Below, piece after piece: positions 23,837-34,488 of a DNA stretch of 64,000 nucleotides. Position numbers and translations under genes: made by a program. Origin of the DNA: Histoplasma ohiense (Eukaryota; Ascomycota; Eurotiomycetes; Onygenales; Ajellomycetaceae); the NCBI GenBank assembly GCA_017607445.1, contig JAEVHH010000002.1, positions 7,036,001 through 7,100,000 on the forward strand, written 5' to 3'. The notes below the pieces were generated by a model that was not told the origin of the DNA, searched no databases, and saw nothing but the letters and a program-made list of their open reading frames with translations. Within the stretch, counting starts at the first letter, position 1. Every line of letters begins with the position of its first letter.

Positions 23837-24709
23837 TTATCCAAATAGGTCCTCATCCGAAGGAACAAGTTCTTCTGTAACTGCTCTCTTGCTCTTGCGA
23901 CTCTTCTTCGACTTAGTTGGCACTGTTGGTTGCACGGGAACGGGAACGGGAACGGGAGTATGATGCCGTTCGTTGACTGGTTCCAGTGGTGTCTTCTCCG
24001 TTTCTAAATAAATGCTGCCAGCAGAGCTCTGCTTCGCTGTGCTTGGTGTGTTTAAGAAAGAAAGGGCTGGGCTAGTTTGGGAAAGATGTCTGTCGCCGGA
24101 GGAAACGAGCGTGCTACTTGGACTTCTGGACCCAACAGGTGTGTTTGAAGATGAGGCTGTTCGAGGTTGGCTATGATATGAGGGGTGATGTGGGATATCT
24201 GACGACGAGACGGGGTCCATAAAACTTGGATCAGAGCTTACGGTGGAGAGTTTACTTCTGTGCTTCTCGGTGTCGTTAGAATTGGGCATTGTAGGCGACG
24301 ACTTTGATTTGCCTATTCCAGCCATTTCTTTGAAAAATTCCTCGCTGGCAGGCTTGTAGACGAAGCCAGCACCACCCGAGTTCCGCGCGGACGGATTTGG
24401 GGTACTGCCCTCCTTCTCAGTGGGAGTTGACGATAGTTGAGGATTGGAGCATAGGATATCCTTTTCGTCCTCGCGGTCGCAAAAACAGCATTTCATCCAG
24501 ATATTCGATCCCTTTCCGTTGCTCTCTTGTTCAGCGCCCATCAAGACTTGTTTCGCAGAAGTTGTCTGATTAACTGGCAGTTGGTTCCAGCCACCCGCCA
24601 TCGGCGCGGTAATATCTGGATCCCCAAATCGCTCGTCAAGGACCCTTCGATTTCCATTCCGTCGGATTCTGCGCCTTTCTAGGTAGTCGTGAAGCCAGGC
24701 GAGGGGCAT
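23837..24709 (-). CDS. Hypothetical Ser/Pro-rich protein with Cys cluster
   Basis: One exon, 290 residues, not recognised. The N-terminus MPLAWLHDYLERRRIRR is basic and helical, then DERFGDPDITAPMAGGWNQL, which looks conserved rather than random. A WMKCCFCDREDEKDILC segment near residue 80-95 has four cysteines that could bind metal, but spacing fits no family I know. Residues 110-250 are Ser/Thr/Pro-rich and probably disordered. A PVPVPVPV run near residue 258 comes from a hexanucleotide repeat, and it is followed by a basic stretch (KSKKSRKSKR, a possible nuclear localisation signal) and the acidic end SDEDLFG. The frame extends upstream only to a GTG, so ATG 24709 is chosen. Being open for 870 bases with non-random composition supports a real gene. 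Confidence 0.65.
   Translation of the reverse strand: MPLAWLHDYLERRRIRRNGNRRVLDERFGDPDITAPMAGGWNQLPVNQTTSAKQVLMGAEQESNGKGSNIWMKCCFCDREDEKDILCSNPQLSSTPTEKEGSTPNPSARNSGGAGFVYKPASEEFFKEMAGIGKSKSSPTMPNSNDTEKHRSKLSTVSSDPSFMDPVSSSDIPHHPSYHSQPRTASSSNTPVGSRSPSSTLVSSGDRHLSQTSPALSFLNTPSTAKQSSAGSIYLETEKTPLEPVNERHHTPVPVPVPVQPTVPTKSKKSRKSKRAVTEELVPSDEDLFG
23935..23957. repeat. CGGGAA hexanucleotide repeat inside a coding region
   Basis: Nearly four copies of CGGGAA on the + strand, reading as alternating Pro-Val codons on the minus strand. Copy number changes would keep frame. Confidence 0.9.
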
Positions 24710-27700
24710 TTTGGATCGACTCTTTAATTCCACGAGTCTGGAGGCTAGAGAAAATAATCAAGCTTTGCGCCAAGGTAGGGAGAGGAAGGTGTCCTAGGAT
24801 CCCCTATATACAGTGAGATGATTTCGATGTTTGGGGTGAAAGGCGAAGTCAAAATGAGTATTCTTCCTTAAAAAAGTTCACGTTCTTTTTATTCACAGCT
24901 CGAGCTCACGCCGTTCAAGTGGCAGAGCTAGGCATTAAAATACTGCATGGAGCGGTGAATTCGCAGGTTGCCTGAGCATGTCCAAGAAGAAAGATCTGCC
25001 TGTGAAAGTATGGTACGCCAGGACCACCACAAGGGTACTCCGGAGCTGTGAGGAATTGGAATTGTAACAAAGAATATTCAAGCCACAAGGGCCATAGAAT
25101 AATTTGAACAGAGGCAAACCACAAAAAAAAGATGAATTAAGTCGAGATGGAAGAGGTTTCACAAGAGTCAAGAAGAAGACAGTATTCTGACAAATCTTGG
25201 CTTCTTTGCTGGCTATGGAGGGGTTTGCTGATATACAAATCCTACCTGGGAGTTGGATGAAACAAGGTTTAAGTCATCCGTCTCGATCTAATTAAAGTAA
25301 ATAGGACGGAAAAAGGCAAGTTTGCTGCGATAAAGAAGAGACCAAATCCCCAAATATAGAAAGATTGGTTGCAGAGGGGTAAAGTCAATGAGCCCGTCCT
25401 TACAATATTTAGAAAAAGCAAAGGCACCTAGTCAAAAGTGTCTGGGGGCGGGTCCGCGGACCAATGTCCACGGGAAACTGATCAGCCATCGCGAGTGATT
25501 GACCGGATGCATAGAACTTGAATAATGTGTAATTTTCAAGTATCAAATCCCCTAGCGATAGGAAGTAAACAACTTGGTATTCGGTCTTAACAAGACGTTT
25601 CGATGATCCCATACATAATTCGGTAATATTTAGCAACACAATTACCAGTGGGACAGAGGCCGAATCAATTCGGTAATTAAATACGTATCTGCACGCATTC
25701 ATTCTCAGCAGTTGCCGTTGGATGGGCCAGCAGGCCCCTCATTTGACAGGGAAGGGGGAAGAAAGTGTAGGCGATCTCAACCGGAGCCATCCACCCATAC
25801 ATACAAGCATCCAGCAGCTGAGACAAGATGCAAGGCCTAACCATATGAAGAGTACGTATGACATTTTCTGTTGAAATTGCCCAAGACCTCCCATCAGAAT
25901 GGTTCATCACCACACTATTAGTTCTAGTTCGAAGTTGAAGTCTTTGTGGAGGCTGGCTTTTTGATCAGGTAGCCGCGGGGGCCAAAAGTCAGGCTGGTCG
26001 CCGACTGGGGGCGCCATCTGATAGGCCCAAACAGAATGTTTTGGAGGCAAATGCAGCAGCCATTTTGCACAATGCGCGAGGACCAGCGATTTGGAAGCAC
26101 ACAAGAGGAAAAATGTTGGCAGCAGACAGAATAGCGGACGATCCAAGGCTGCAAGCCAACGATCCACGGAGGCTCAAATTGGCAGTTTGCAGCGTTTGTT
26201 TGCGGCTGGCCGTGCAGCTGCCGTTTGCGGGTTAGCGTCCCCGGCTGGGCCAATAGGAATTACATAATCCCCTGCCGGCTCATCCTTGCCTGCATCCTGA
26301 CGGAGCACAGTCTACGCAGTGCATCCCATCTCTAACCAGGTTGGACTCGATTTTGTTCCCTTCTGTTCCCTTCTATCCTCAAGCATACACACAATAATGG
26401 GATGGGCGATACTGAACTGACCTGTCGTTTCTGTAGTTCCTGAACGACGGTTTGCCACTCTCCTGCTTCCTCCAGAACTCCTCCTCCTGACACCTTGTGG
26501 AAAGTCAATCGTCCCGATATCCTGCATTAATGTTACATGGTGTACAGCGTAGGCCATGGTGGGACAAGACTATGCGTTTCTGTTATGATTGGCGATTCAT
26601 CCGCCCCCGGATCACCCAGCACGATCGACACTGGAAAATGCTGTTGATGTTTGACACGCGTAAAAATGTGCTAGAGAATGCTCAACAACTCGATCTTCAA
26701 GTCCAATGAAATTTTGGTGGGCTTGGTTGGCCACACTTTGCTTTTCGTCATTAACTGGCACTAATATTTAGATCAGGCGGCACAGCGCTTAACTCTGGCC
26801 TATTCCCCGCAGATAGATAGACGTGTGCTTTTCAATCACCACTCTCTGGAATGCAGACTCGCGATCTGCCCCCTCCGAATGTATGCACACCAAAGGGGAA
26901 ATATATCCCTGCTTAATTATCCGTATTCAATCGGATAAACTTGTTTGTCAACTAACGGGTATTTATGTACCGACGTGAAAAGGAAGCTCAACTGCCAACA
27001 TAATGTGTTTGATGACGAGATCCACTAATTTGATTGGTTGCTTTATCGGGTTGGGGAAAAGTTGATTGAAACAAAACAGTTCTCTCTGCACTTCCATCGG
27101 CTGTCATCATCATTCAATCGCGTATCCCGTGGAGGCCCCAACAAGTTTCACCAATTTCATTCACCAATTGTAATTCGGGACGCATTAGCCCCGTCACATC
27201 CAAGAGTCTCATCGTCCACTTCAGCAAGGTCGGGGAGCCTGGTCATTCTGGTCCTTCGCTTGAACCTGCAGAATCCTGGCATTGCTCTCCGCATTTGCGA
27301 CGGTTACAGAGAAAATTTATAATGAGCATGCAAACAACAAGCTTTTTAGTCATTTCTTAATAGTATGTGGAGAGACTCTCGCGGGAACGGTCAGCCTGCT
27401 GCTCGGTACGGAACACAATAGCACAACCATCAGAACATTGACAAGAGCGAAAATTAGTCGTTTCAGTGGCTCATATTTCTCATTCCACCACATTTGATCC
27501 TCTGTTTACGAACCAAAAATTTTCGCTATAAACGATGAGAAACTATAACGACAGGCCAAAAAGCAACCGCCATCATTACCCGGACGAGGAATCACCACTT
27601 ACGAATGTGTCATCGAAACTTTCCGCCCCCACCGTTTACCATCATATGTACTGGAAAATTCACGCCACCATCCAACATGATCTTCGAGAGAAAAACGATC

Positions 27701-30169
27701 AAACTCGACATCCAGTAATTCATGATGGCTCACACTGTCCTTCCTCTTCTTGAAAGCTTCAGCTCTCGAACCCATATGCATTTTTCCTCAACCCAAGGCC
27801 CATTCGCAGAATGCTAGAACCACACTCTTAAATACAGAGTGCATGACCAATCTTAGCATAATTGCAGGTTCCTTTCCACTTCAAGCCACATCCTCCAATG
27901 CTGTCCACACCTATCACGCGATTAGCAATATTAGACCTTGGCGATTTATAACTTCATCATTCTGAAGCCAAACAATCCGTCTTTTGACATGCACTCCTAC
28001 CCCTACGATTCGACTTGACAAAGATATTAAAAACAAGGAATGGAATTCCGGCAACCTACTAATGTCATCCTAACACTCAGAGTCGAGAAGCACTGTTATA
28101 TAAATGAATGTGCGGCAGATCCAACTAATCCCAAAGTGGAGGAATGCTCCAAAATTGTTCTGCCCAAAGGAAGACGCGTGCAACTATTCCCTGTGCAGAA
28201 AAAGTGAAACCGGATGACAATTGTTTCTGACCTTCCATTGTTCCTTTTTGCTTCCCATTTATTGGCGGCTGACCCAGGTAGCTTGGGAGAAACCACCCAC
28301 TACAACCACTCAGGGACTCCAGATTTGTATACTAGGAGAGGATTACATTTCTAAATGTAAAAGCCCAAATTTGCGTGTAATTTTGACTATTTTCCGTTTT
28401 CTCTTCGTTGCTAAGCCTTTACCTTGTGTTTTCGAGAAGTGCAGTGCAGTTGATTCCTGACTCGATAAGGTTAATCGGATGGTACCATATGCGAAGCTAG
28501 CCATAATAATCAGAGAAACGAACAGCCAGAGACAGACCATGAGTCAAATAACTAAACCGACCTGACTTACGCAGTAAACTGGAGGTGGGAATAAATACTT
28601 GTCTTCTCAGTGACTATTAATGCCAGGGCCAGGTCGCAATACGATAGAGTGTCCAGGTACTTAATCTCTTTGTTAATTTATGCCTTTCAAGGATCAGCGC
28701 CCTCAGTGGGCATTCTAACAGCACCTGGCAAACAGGGAGGGGTCATAATTCTGATTTGCTCATCACACACTAACAACAAATGCATCCCACTCATATCATT
28801 CAACGCTAAGCGGCCTACCCCCCACCAAAGGCTCCATTATTCTTCCCGCTGTCGATCACCCTAGTCTGGGCTTCGACCCCAGAAGCCAATAATTGTTTCA
28901 ACAGAACATTCGCCACAGGGATCAACCGGCCCCGTGTACTCACGGATCACGAATCAGGCAGTTCCGTTATGGTGCGGAATTACAAACTGATTTCCCACGA
29001 TTACGTTGTTCAAGCTTGCAGTTTCCCCCTCCTTTCCTCACGCTACAGGGGCCTCCCTGGCAGTTTTTGAGGTTAAGCACTGCATACATAGCCAAGGAAT
29101 CTTAAACGGGTGATGGGGAAAGAGGTGATCAGGAGAGACGGGGCTTTCTGATCCAGAAGTCAGGGGGGGACAGCAGTCCGCGAGATTAGTTTCACTTTCG
29201 TATTCACCCAGGTGGGGTTTGGTTGAGAAATCGCAGAACAAAGGGGGGAAACAGATGCCCTTCATTTATGATGGACCACGCAAGGCTGTGGAGCAGAAGG
29301 AAACGATGGATCCAAGTAAGCCCATTTGTTGAGATTGTTGTTACATGAGGCAGCCTAACCATGCCTGTGAGCAACTATAATAGGAAGTTATAAAGGTTTC
29401 CAGTCATAGTACCGTCTGGTATGTTGACTTGTTGAGTTGAGAGGGCTGAATCTATGTTAAAACGAGCTATTAAACTCCTGGAGATCACCCGCTCGGGCAC
29501 CATTAGACTGCAGCTGAGAAATAATGTACGTACCGTGCGTATACATAGACACTTAATTGCTCTCATAGCTTAGGGAAGATCTGAACCTTTCAAAATACCC
29601 GATGAGTACTGGAGGCATGCCAAATCGACTAAGATCTTTGATGATCTATTCTGTACTGCCAATGGACGATGTCCCAATGCCAAAGCTCACGGCTTCATGG
29701 ATTCTCCTCCAGAGTGCAAAATGAAGAAGCCGGGCTGCGAGGTCCGACTCTGCCACCTCCTCGTGGAGCAGCCTGATATCATCGTCAAAGGTGATGGTCA
29801 GTAGCGCCACCATTGTGGGCATTTGTGAGTCCCGAGAAGTGGTGAAATATGTTGGAGAGATTGGATTGGGCCTCTATTGGTGATTGAGCTCTTTTGCGCA
29901 GTTGGGAAGCGGAGCACCGCACGTGATGAACCCTAAATAAATAGTTAGCCAGCTCCAACCACAACAAGATTAACCATCTCACAGGTTATGGCCTGGCAGA
30001 TGTTCAAGCAAAACAAAATGTTTTAATTGAGATACACTGAAGACCAACTTTTTTCTTTGCTCCAAATCTTGATTACTAATCGAATTTAATCTTCAGTCAT
30101 CTGAATCTCGTGCTATCACTCATAAACAAACACCTTAACCAGAGCAGTGACTTGACCTTCTAGCGAACA
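24710..30169. other. Gene-sparse divergent region, 5.5 kb
   Basis: This is the largest gap in the window, between two divergently read genes. No open frame above 97 codons appears on either strand, none shows a domain, and I could not link neighbours by splice sites. GATA-like and AT-rich motifs are scattered. A 19-base hairpin with two alternative stems lies at 28865-28887. No tRNA promoter boxes or terminal repeats were recognised by eye; a degenerate transposon cannot be excluded without a search. Confidence 0.5.
28865..28887. other. Small hairpin with two competing stems
   Basis: TCTGGG and CCCAGA can pair with a loop of seven bases, and the overlapping GGCTTC and GAAGCC form an alternative six-base stem. 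It resembles a T-arm but the loop register is wrong for tRNA. Purpose unknown; could be chance. Confidence 0.35.
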
Positions 30170-31486
30170 ATGGCAGCAGACTTGAAGCACCAAAAGATCC
30201 TTACCATTGAGAAGCCCGATGCTATGCAAATGAACCGAGACTTGATGCAAGCTTTCCACGAAGCGCTCGAAAAGGACCCCGCCGCAGATCTCCTATCAGT
30301 CGTTGGAGCTACATATATGCGTGCCCATCGAAGGGCCCAATATCGGGAACTCTCTGAGGCTGGCCGCTACAATCTCCGGACCATAAACGGCCTCTATGAT
30401 GAGGTCATTGCTCACCCCGAAATCGACTTGCACGATCGTTTCCCCTCAGATTATCCTCGCAGATACAGATGGGCGATGCCGAAGAAACATGAAAACGAAA
30501 AGGCTCCGCAGCAGCCAGAGAAACCTCGCGACTGGGTCCGGGAAAAGCTTGATGCCATTGACACCGCCAATATTCTTTACCCACTCTCCGACCAGGCTTT
30601 GACCCTTCTCCGAAAGTACTCGGAGACGAACAACAATTCTTATGAAGCTTCTCTTGCAGCATCATTGAAAGCACTGATTTTGCATTCTGAGAGGCTCTTT
30701 GAACTCAGAATTAGAGGGGTTGTGGTCAAGTGTAGCGACGAAATTGTGGTCAAAGTTTTCCCTGACAGCAGAGACCTCACTGAATATCACAATCTCCAAT
30801 ATCTTGCTGAGCATGCTGGCGATCTTCCGATCCCCAAGCCCCATGGTCTGGTTATGCTTGGGAATCTCCGCGCTATGTTCATGTCATATATCCCGGGAGT
30901 CACTCTTGACAAGGTGTGGCTGAGTTTATCTCATGAAGCAAAATTATCTCTACAGAAGGAACTGGACCTGATATTTTCTCAACTCAGGAGTTTTCGGCAA
31001 GATGATGGACCTGAGCTTGGAGGGGTAGGTGGGGAAGGAGTCAAGGATTATCGCATCATGGAAATTTCTGCATACAAAGGCATAACTACTGCAAAGGGCT
31101 TTGATGAGCTGCAATTTTCTGCAAAGAATTGTGCCAGTCCCTGCTACATCAAGTTGCTTCGCTCATTTCTGGAGGAGCAAAACAAAACTCTACAAGGATC
31201 AGTGTTTACACATGGTGATCTGAAGAAATCAAACATCATGGTAAAGCAAGATCTAAACACTAATACTTATGCTGTGACGGGGATTATTGATTGGGAGGAT
31301 AGCGGTTTCTACCCTGAATATTATGAATGCACGACATTGTCAAACGGACAGAGTATTGTGACGGATGATGATTGGTATCTTTATGTACCAGACTGCATTT
31401 CACCCCTACGGTTTCCCGTCCGTTGGCTGGTTGACCGTCTTTGGGGAAACCTTTTATGGAGTTGGAGGACAGATATAGTTAGATGA
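30170..31486 (+). CDS. Phosphotransferase (APH/choline-kinase-like) family protein
   Basis: A protein of 438 residues in one exon. The C-terminal two thirds is a kinase-like fold of the aminoglycoside phosphotransferase family: IRGVVVKCSDEIVVKVF gives the Lys-bearing N-lobe strand (about residues 180-198), FTHGDLKKSNIMV (about 345-357) is the catalytic Brenner motif, and IIDWEDSGFYPEYYE (about 373-387) holds the metal-binding Asp. The first 120 residues are a separate Arg-rich helical segment without a named domain. Such genes are numerous in Onygenales and other fungi and their substrates are mostly unknown; antibiotic resistance should not be assumed. ATG 30170 follows a clean leader. The gene is isolated: 5.5 kb of empty DNA upstream and a broken small gene convergent 98 bases downstream. 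Confidence 0.82.
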   Translation: MAADLKHQKILTIEKPDAMQMNRDLMQAFHEALEKDPAADLLSVVGATYMRAHRRAQYRELSEAGRYNLRTINGLYDEVIAHPEIDLHDRFPSDYPRRYRWAMPKKHENEKAPQQPEKPRDWVREKLDAIDTANILYPLSDQALTLLRKYSETNNNSYEASLAASLKALILHSERLFELRIRGVVVKCSDEIVVKVFPDSRDLTEYHNLQYLAEHAGDLPIPKPHGLVMLGNLRAMFMSYIPGVTLDKVWLSLSHEAKLSLQKELDLIFSQLRSFRQDDGPELGGVGGEGVKDYRIMEISAYKGITTAKGFDELQFSAKNCASPCYIKLLRSFLEEQNKTLQGSVFTHGDLKKSNIMVKQDLNTNTYAVTGIIDWEDSGFYPEYYECTTLSNGQSIVTDDDWYLYVPDCISPLRFPVRWLVDRLWGNLLWSWRTDIVR

Positions 31487-31584
31487 ATTTGTGGGAGCAT
31501 CTTTAAACGATCTTACAAAAGCTACCGAGAGACCTTCATCAACCCAAATACATACCAACTGACAAAATCCGCCGACTTATCCTT

Positions 31585-31989
31585 CTACTGCCATGATTCG
31601 CGTTTTGCTTTTATGGCGTCCTTGTTGCTCTTGTATTCGAGACTATTTGCGTCAACAATATCTTCATCTTCCAATCTCTCTAAAACGTCGAGGACGAAAT
31701 CCTGGCAACTGTAGTCGGACTCCTCGTTGCGGATGGGGGTATTCCATGCGATATTTTTGACAGTATCGATCTTGGTCGCGTCTATTTCACACAGGGTACA
31801 GAGTTTGATTAGGGAATTCGAAATACGTGCGTCCGATGGCGTTCTCACCTCACGGAAATAACGCTAACGAGCACCGAGGAGGTGGATTATGGTCTTAGAA
31901 GCCTTGTCTTCTGCATCGATGAATAGACTCCAATGCTTGATGCCTGGGTTGTCGTAGATGGCAATCATGAGGGGAATGGCGGAAGCCAT
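31585..31989 (-). pseudogene. Small fungal hypothetical protein interrupted by one in-frame TAG
   Basis: Read on the minus strand from ATG 31989, the frame gives 41 residues (starting MASAIPLMIAIYDNPGIKHW), then TAG at 31866-31864, then continues in the same frame for 92 more residues to the stop at 31585. The part after the stop (VRTPSDARISNSLIKLC, then EESDYSCQDFVLDVLERLED) resembles the continuation of a family of roughly 130-150 residue fungal proteins I recognise only loosely, in which a WSL...ID segment precedes a CQDFVLD-type block. No donor/acceptor pair removes the TAG. One C-to-T change (CAG to TAG) would explain it. It may be a true nonsense allele, stop readthrough, or a base-call error. 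Function unknown. Confidence 0.6.
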
Positions 31990-34488
31990 GTTGATCTTCG
32001 ACCTTAGGCGAGGGAGGGGATTGTGACCTGATTTGTGGTGAAAGACAAGGAAATTTTTTAGGGGGAAGGGCTTTCTTTTTGGTCAAGATTTGTCCTAAGG
32101 TTTACAAAAGCAGAAGAAAGAGAACTCAACCAGGTGCGGAGGAGAGACTTATACTATGGGAGTTTCATGTCTTTTTGTTTCCTAACTGATAATACGCGCC
32201 CTGCGAAGTCACTTCTGGTTGGCCACAGCACTCGTTGGAGAGTCTCAACATTGGTACTAAAGCTGAAAGGCAAGGTTTTTGGGCAGGGTTTGCATTTTTG
32301 CTATGCTGCTTGGAAATCGTCTGGAGCTACCAATGAAATCTTGACTACATCAGATTGTGGTCCCCAGATTCAGGTTGCCTTTCATATTTTAGTGGAGAAT
32401 AACCCTCTAAATAACCGCCGAACTATGGACTGCAATTCGCGAGCTTCCAGAGCAAGCACCAGGGAATACCAAGACAGGGGTGCTGTCATCCAGAAAGACT
32501 ATTTGCCAACCGCCAATACCCTCACTCGGTCACGAAACCCGAACGGAGATGTGACTACGCCCAAGGCCGTGGACCCAGCTAATCTTGCACTGGTGATGAT
32601 AATAACTCAAGCCCGTAATATCTTGGAGTACTAGTTACCTGAAGTTTCCATCTCACCAAGCAGCTTGTCCCGATAATGCACACGGCAGAGCACTTCGCAT
32701 TATCCTTTACCGATCCTTTTTTTTACCACCTTGGTGTGGGGATACTGTCTGACCAACGCATGCCTCCCAGCTCTAATGTCATGACAATGGGCGGTTACTT
32801 ACATGTTCAGGGTAGCGATTGTATTATTTAGCCCAACTTTTTGCCCAACCTACATGAGAAGAGGTTGGTGGGCAGATTATCTGCTTTCGTCCGCTAGAGT
32901 GGAATATCATACTTCATATCCTAGGAAATGCTCTATTCTAAACCTGACCACTACAAGCGCTATTGGGTTAGTTTTCAAATACTCCGTACGACCTTCGATG
33001 TTAATTGCTACCGTTCCCATTTGTCTTGGTGCGCAAACCCTATCATTGACCAACATGTTAGTCAATTCACGATCAGTTTATGCAGCGTGGCAGAGGACGT
33101 TCTTCCTCGAATAGCCGAAAGGGATATGCTCCCTGAAATTCTTATTCATAGCCGTATTACCACTCCATGCCGAAGTGGCGGCAACAAAAGCCTACGTTGC
33201 TCTGGGCAGCAGCCTGTATAAATATGGAAATCTATCACAAGATATTTGCAGTCAATAAATGAAAATAAATAATTATATATATTGAATACTTGGAGGGCCT
33301 GAGATAATATTGAAAACTCCTTCAAATCGATTTCTCAGTTGATTTTATCTTTTATTTATCCTTTGTTGACCTTTTTTTGTTCGGCTTTTTTATTCTTTCT
33401 CTTATTCTATTTTCTCCCATCCCAATTGAATATTTTCAGCCTTTATATCTACTTATGTATATGTGTTTTTCTCTTTTTCCTTTCTGATGGAGGTGGAAGG
33501 TTGGTTAATTGTATCTACCTCCCAATGTACGCATGGGACTTGTGGTATGAGTGGGCATATTTCGTTGATCATTTTGTCTGTTTGAATAATCTATATCTAT
33601 ATATTTTGAAAGTGACTGATTTGTGATGACTTGATTTGCTATTGTACGTATTAGAGTGTTGATTTGACTTCATAGATTAGACGTTCCGGATAAGAAAATT
33701 TCCTGAGCTATCTCAGGAAACTAGATGTCAAATTCCTCAACTGTATACATCTAAAATGAAGGAGAAGATGATGATGATGATATCATGCAATTCCTGGTGA
33801 ATGAACTATAAGGTATTATTCAGTTAGCTGTAATCGAGCTTCGGGGGATTTGAATGACAAGGAAAGCAATGAAGCTACTATAGTTGTCTCAGGGTCAGTA
33901 GTACCTAATAGCAGCCGCAGTTTCTCTCTCCTTTAGACCCATCAGTGAATTGTTCTCATAGCAGATTTATATAGGATATTTTGAATTGTGCTCCATTCTT
34001 TCCTTGGCTGAACTTTCAGGATAATGAAATTCTTCTTGAGCTGCTCATAAAAGATGTCCTACCCTATCTTTTGCGCTAATCCGGACGAGAAACATCCCGT
34101 ATCTATAAGCACAAGCACATACAATAGGAGTTAACATTTGACCAATATACAGAACGTAAATATAGCCTTTATTATGTCTATCTAGTCCGTCTCAAATGAC
34201 GAGGAATTCTCAAATAATGCTTCGATTAGGGAAGTGGGAAGGCAGTACTTCACATGAAATAGGATCTTGACGAGACATAATAACTGTCCCTCTTCGGAGC
34301 ACATTCCCTCCAACACACTACGGCATGGCCTTGTCACAAGACCATCCGAATCCTCCAGAGATGTCCACGCATGCAAGGGAAATAACACAGCGCTAACAAT
34401 GTGGGAATGTAGTACTTTTCCAAATCCTTGATACCGACCCTTCCACAAACGAAGGAGATTGACAATCCGAAAAGCTGCCACCATACCA
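31990..34488. other. Intergenic region, 2.5 kb
   Basis: Between the broken small gene and the lipase 3' end. A 166-codon frame at 32134-32634 (+) begins at a non-ATG codon and has no domain; overlapping frames at 32803-33221 are similar. The part 33330-33500 is T-rich. A (GAT)n tract lies at 33766-33782. A frame at 34182-34553 (minus) overlaps the lipase end out of frame. No gene is supported. Confidence 0.5.

Noticed and set aside
28861..28890. tRNA T-arm-like sequence (CTGGGCTTCGACCCCAG)
   Set aside because: The TTCGA is shifted by one in the loop and no acceptor stem, D-arm or anticodon arm could be drawn around it.
30170..31486. Antibiotic-resistance role for the APH-like kinase
   Set aside because: The fold alone does not indicate it; fungal members are a large family with mostly unknown substrates.
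32134..32634. 166-codon + strand frame
   Set aside because: Starts at a non-ATG codon, no homology recognised, no splice support.
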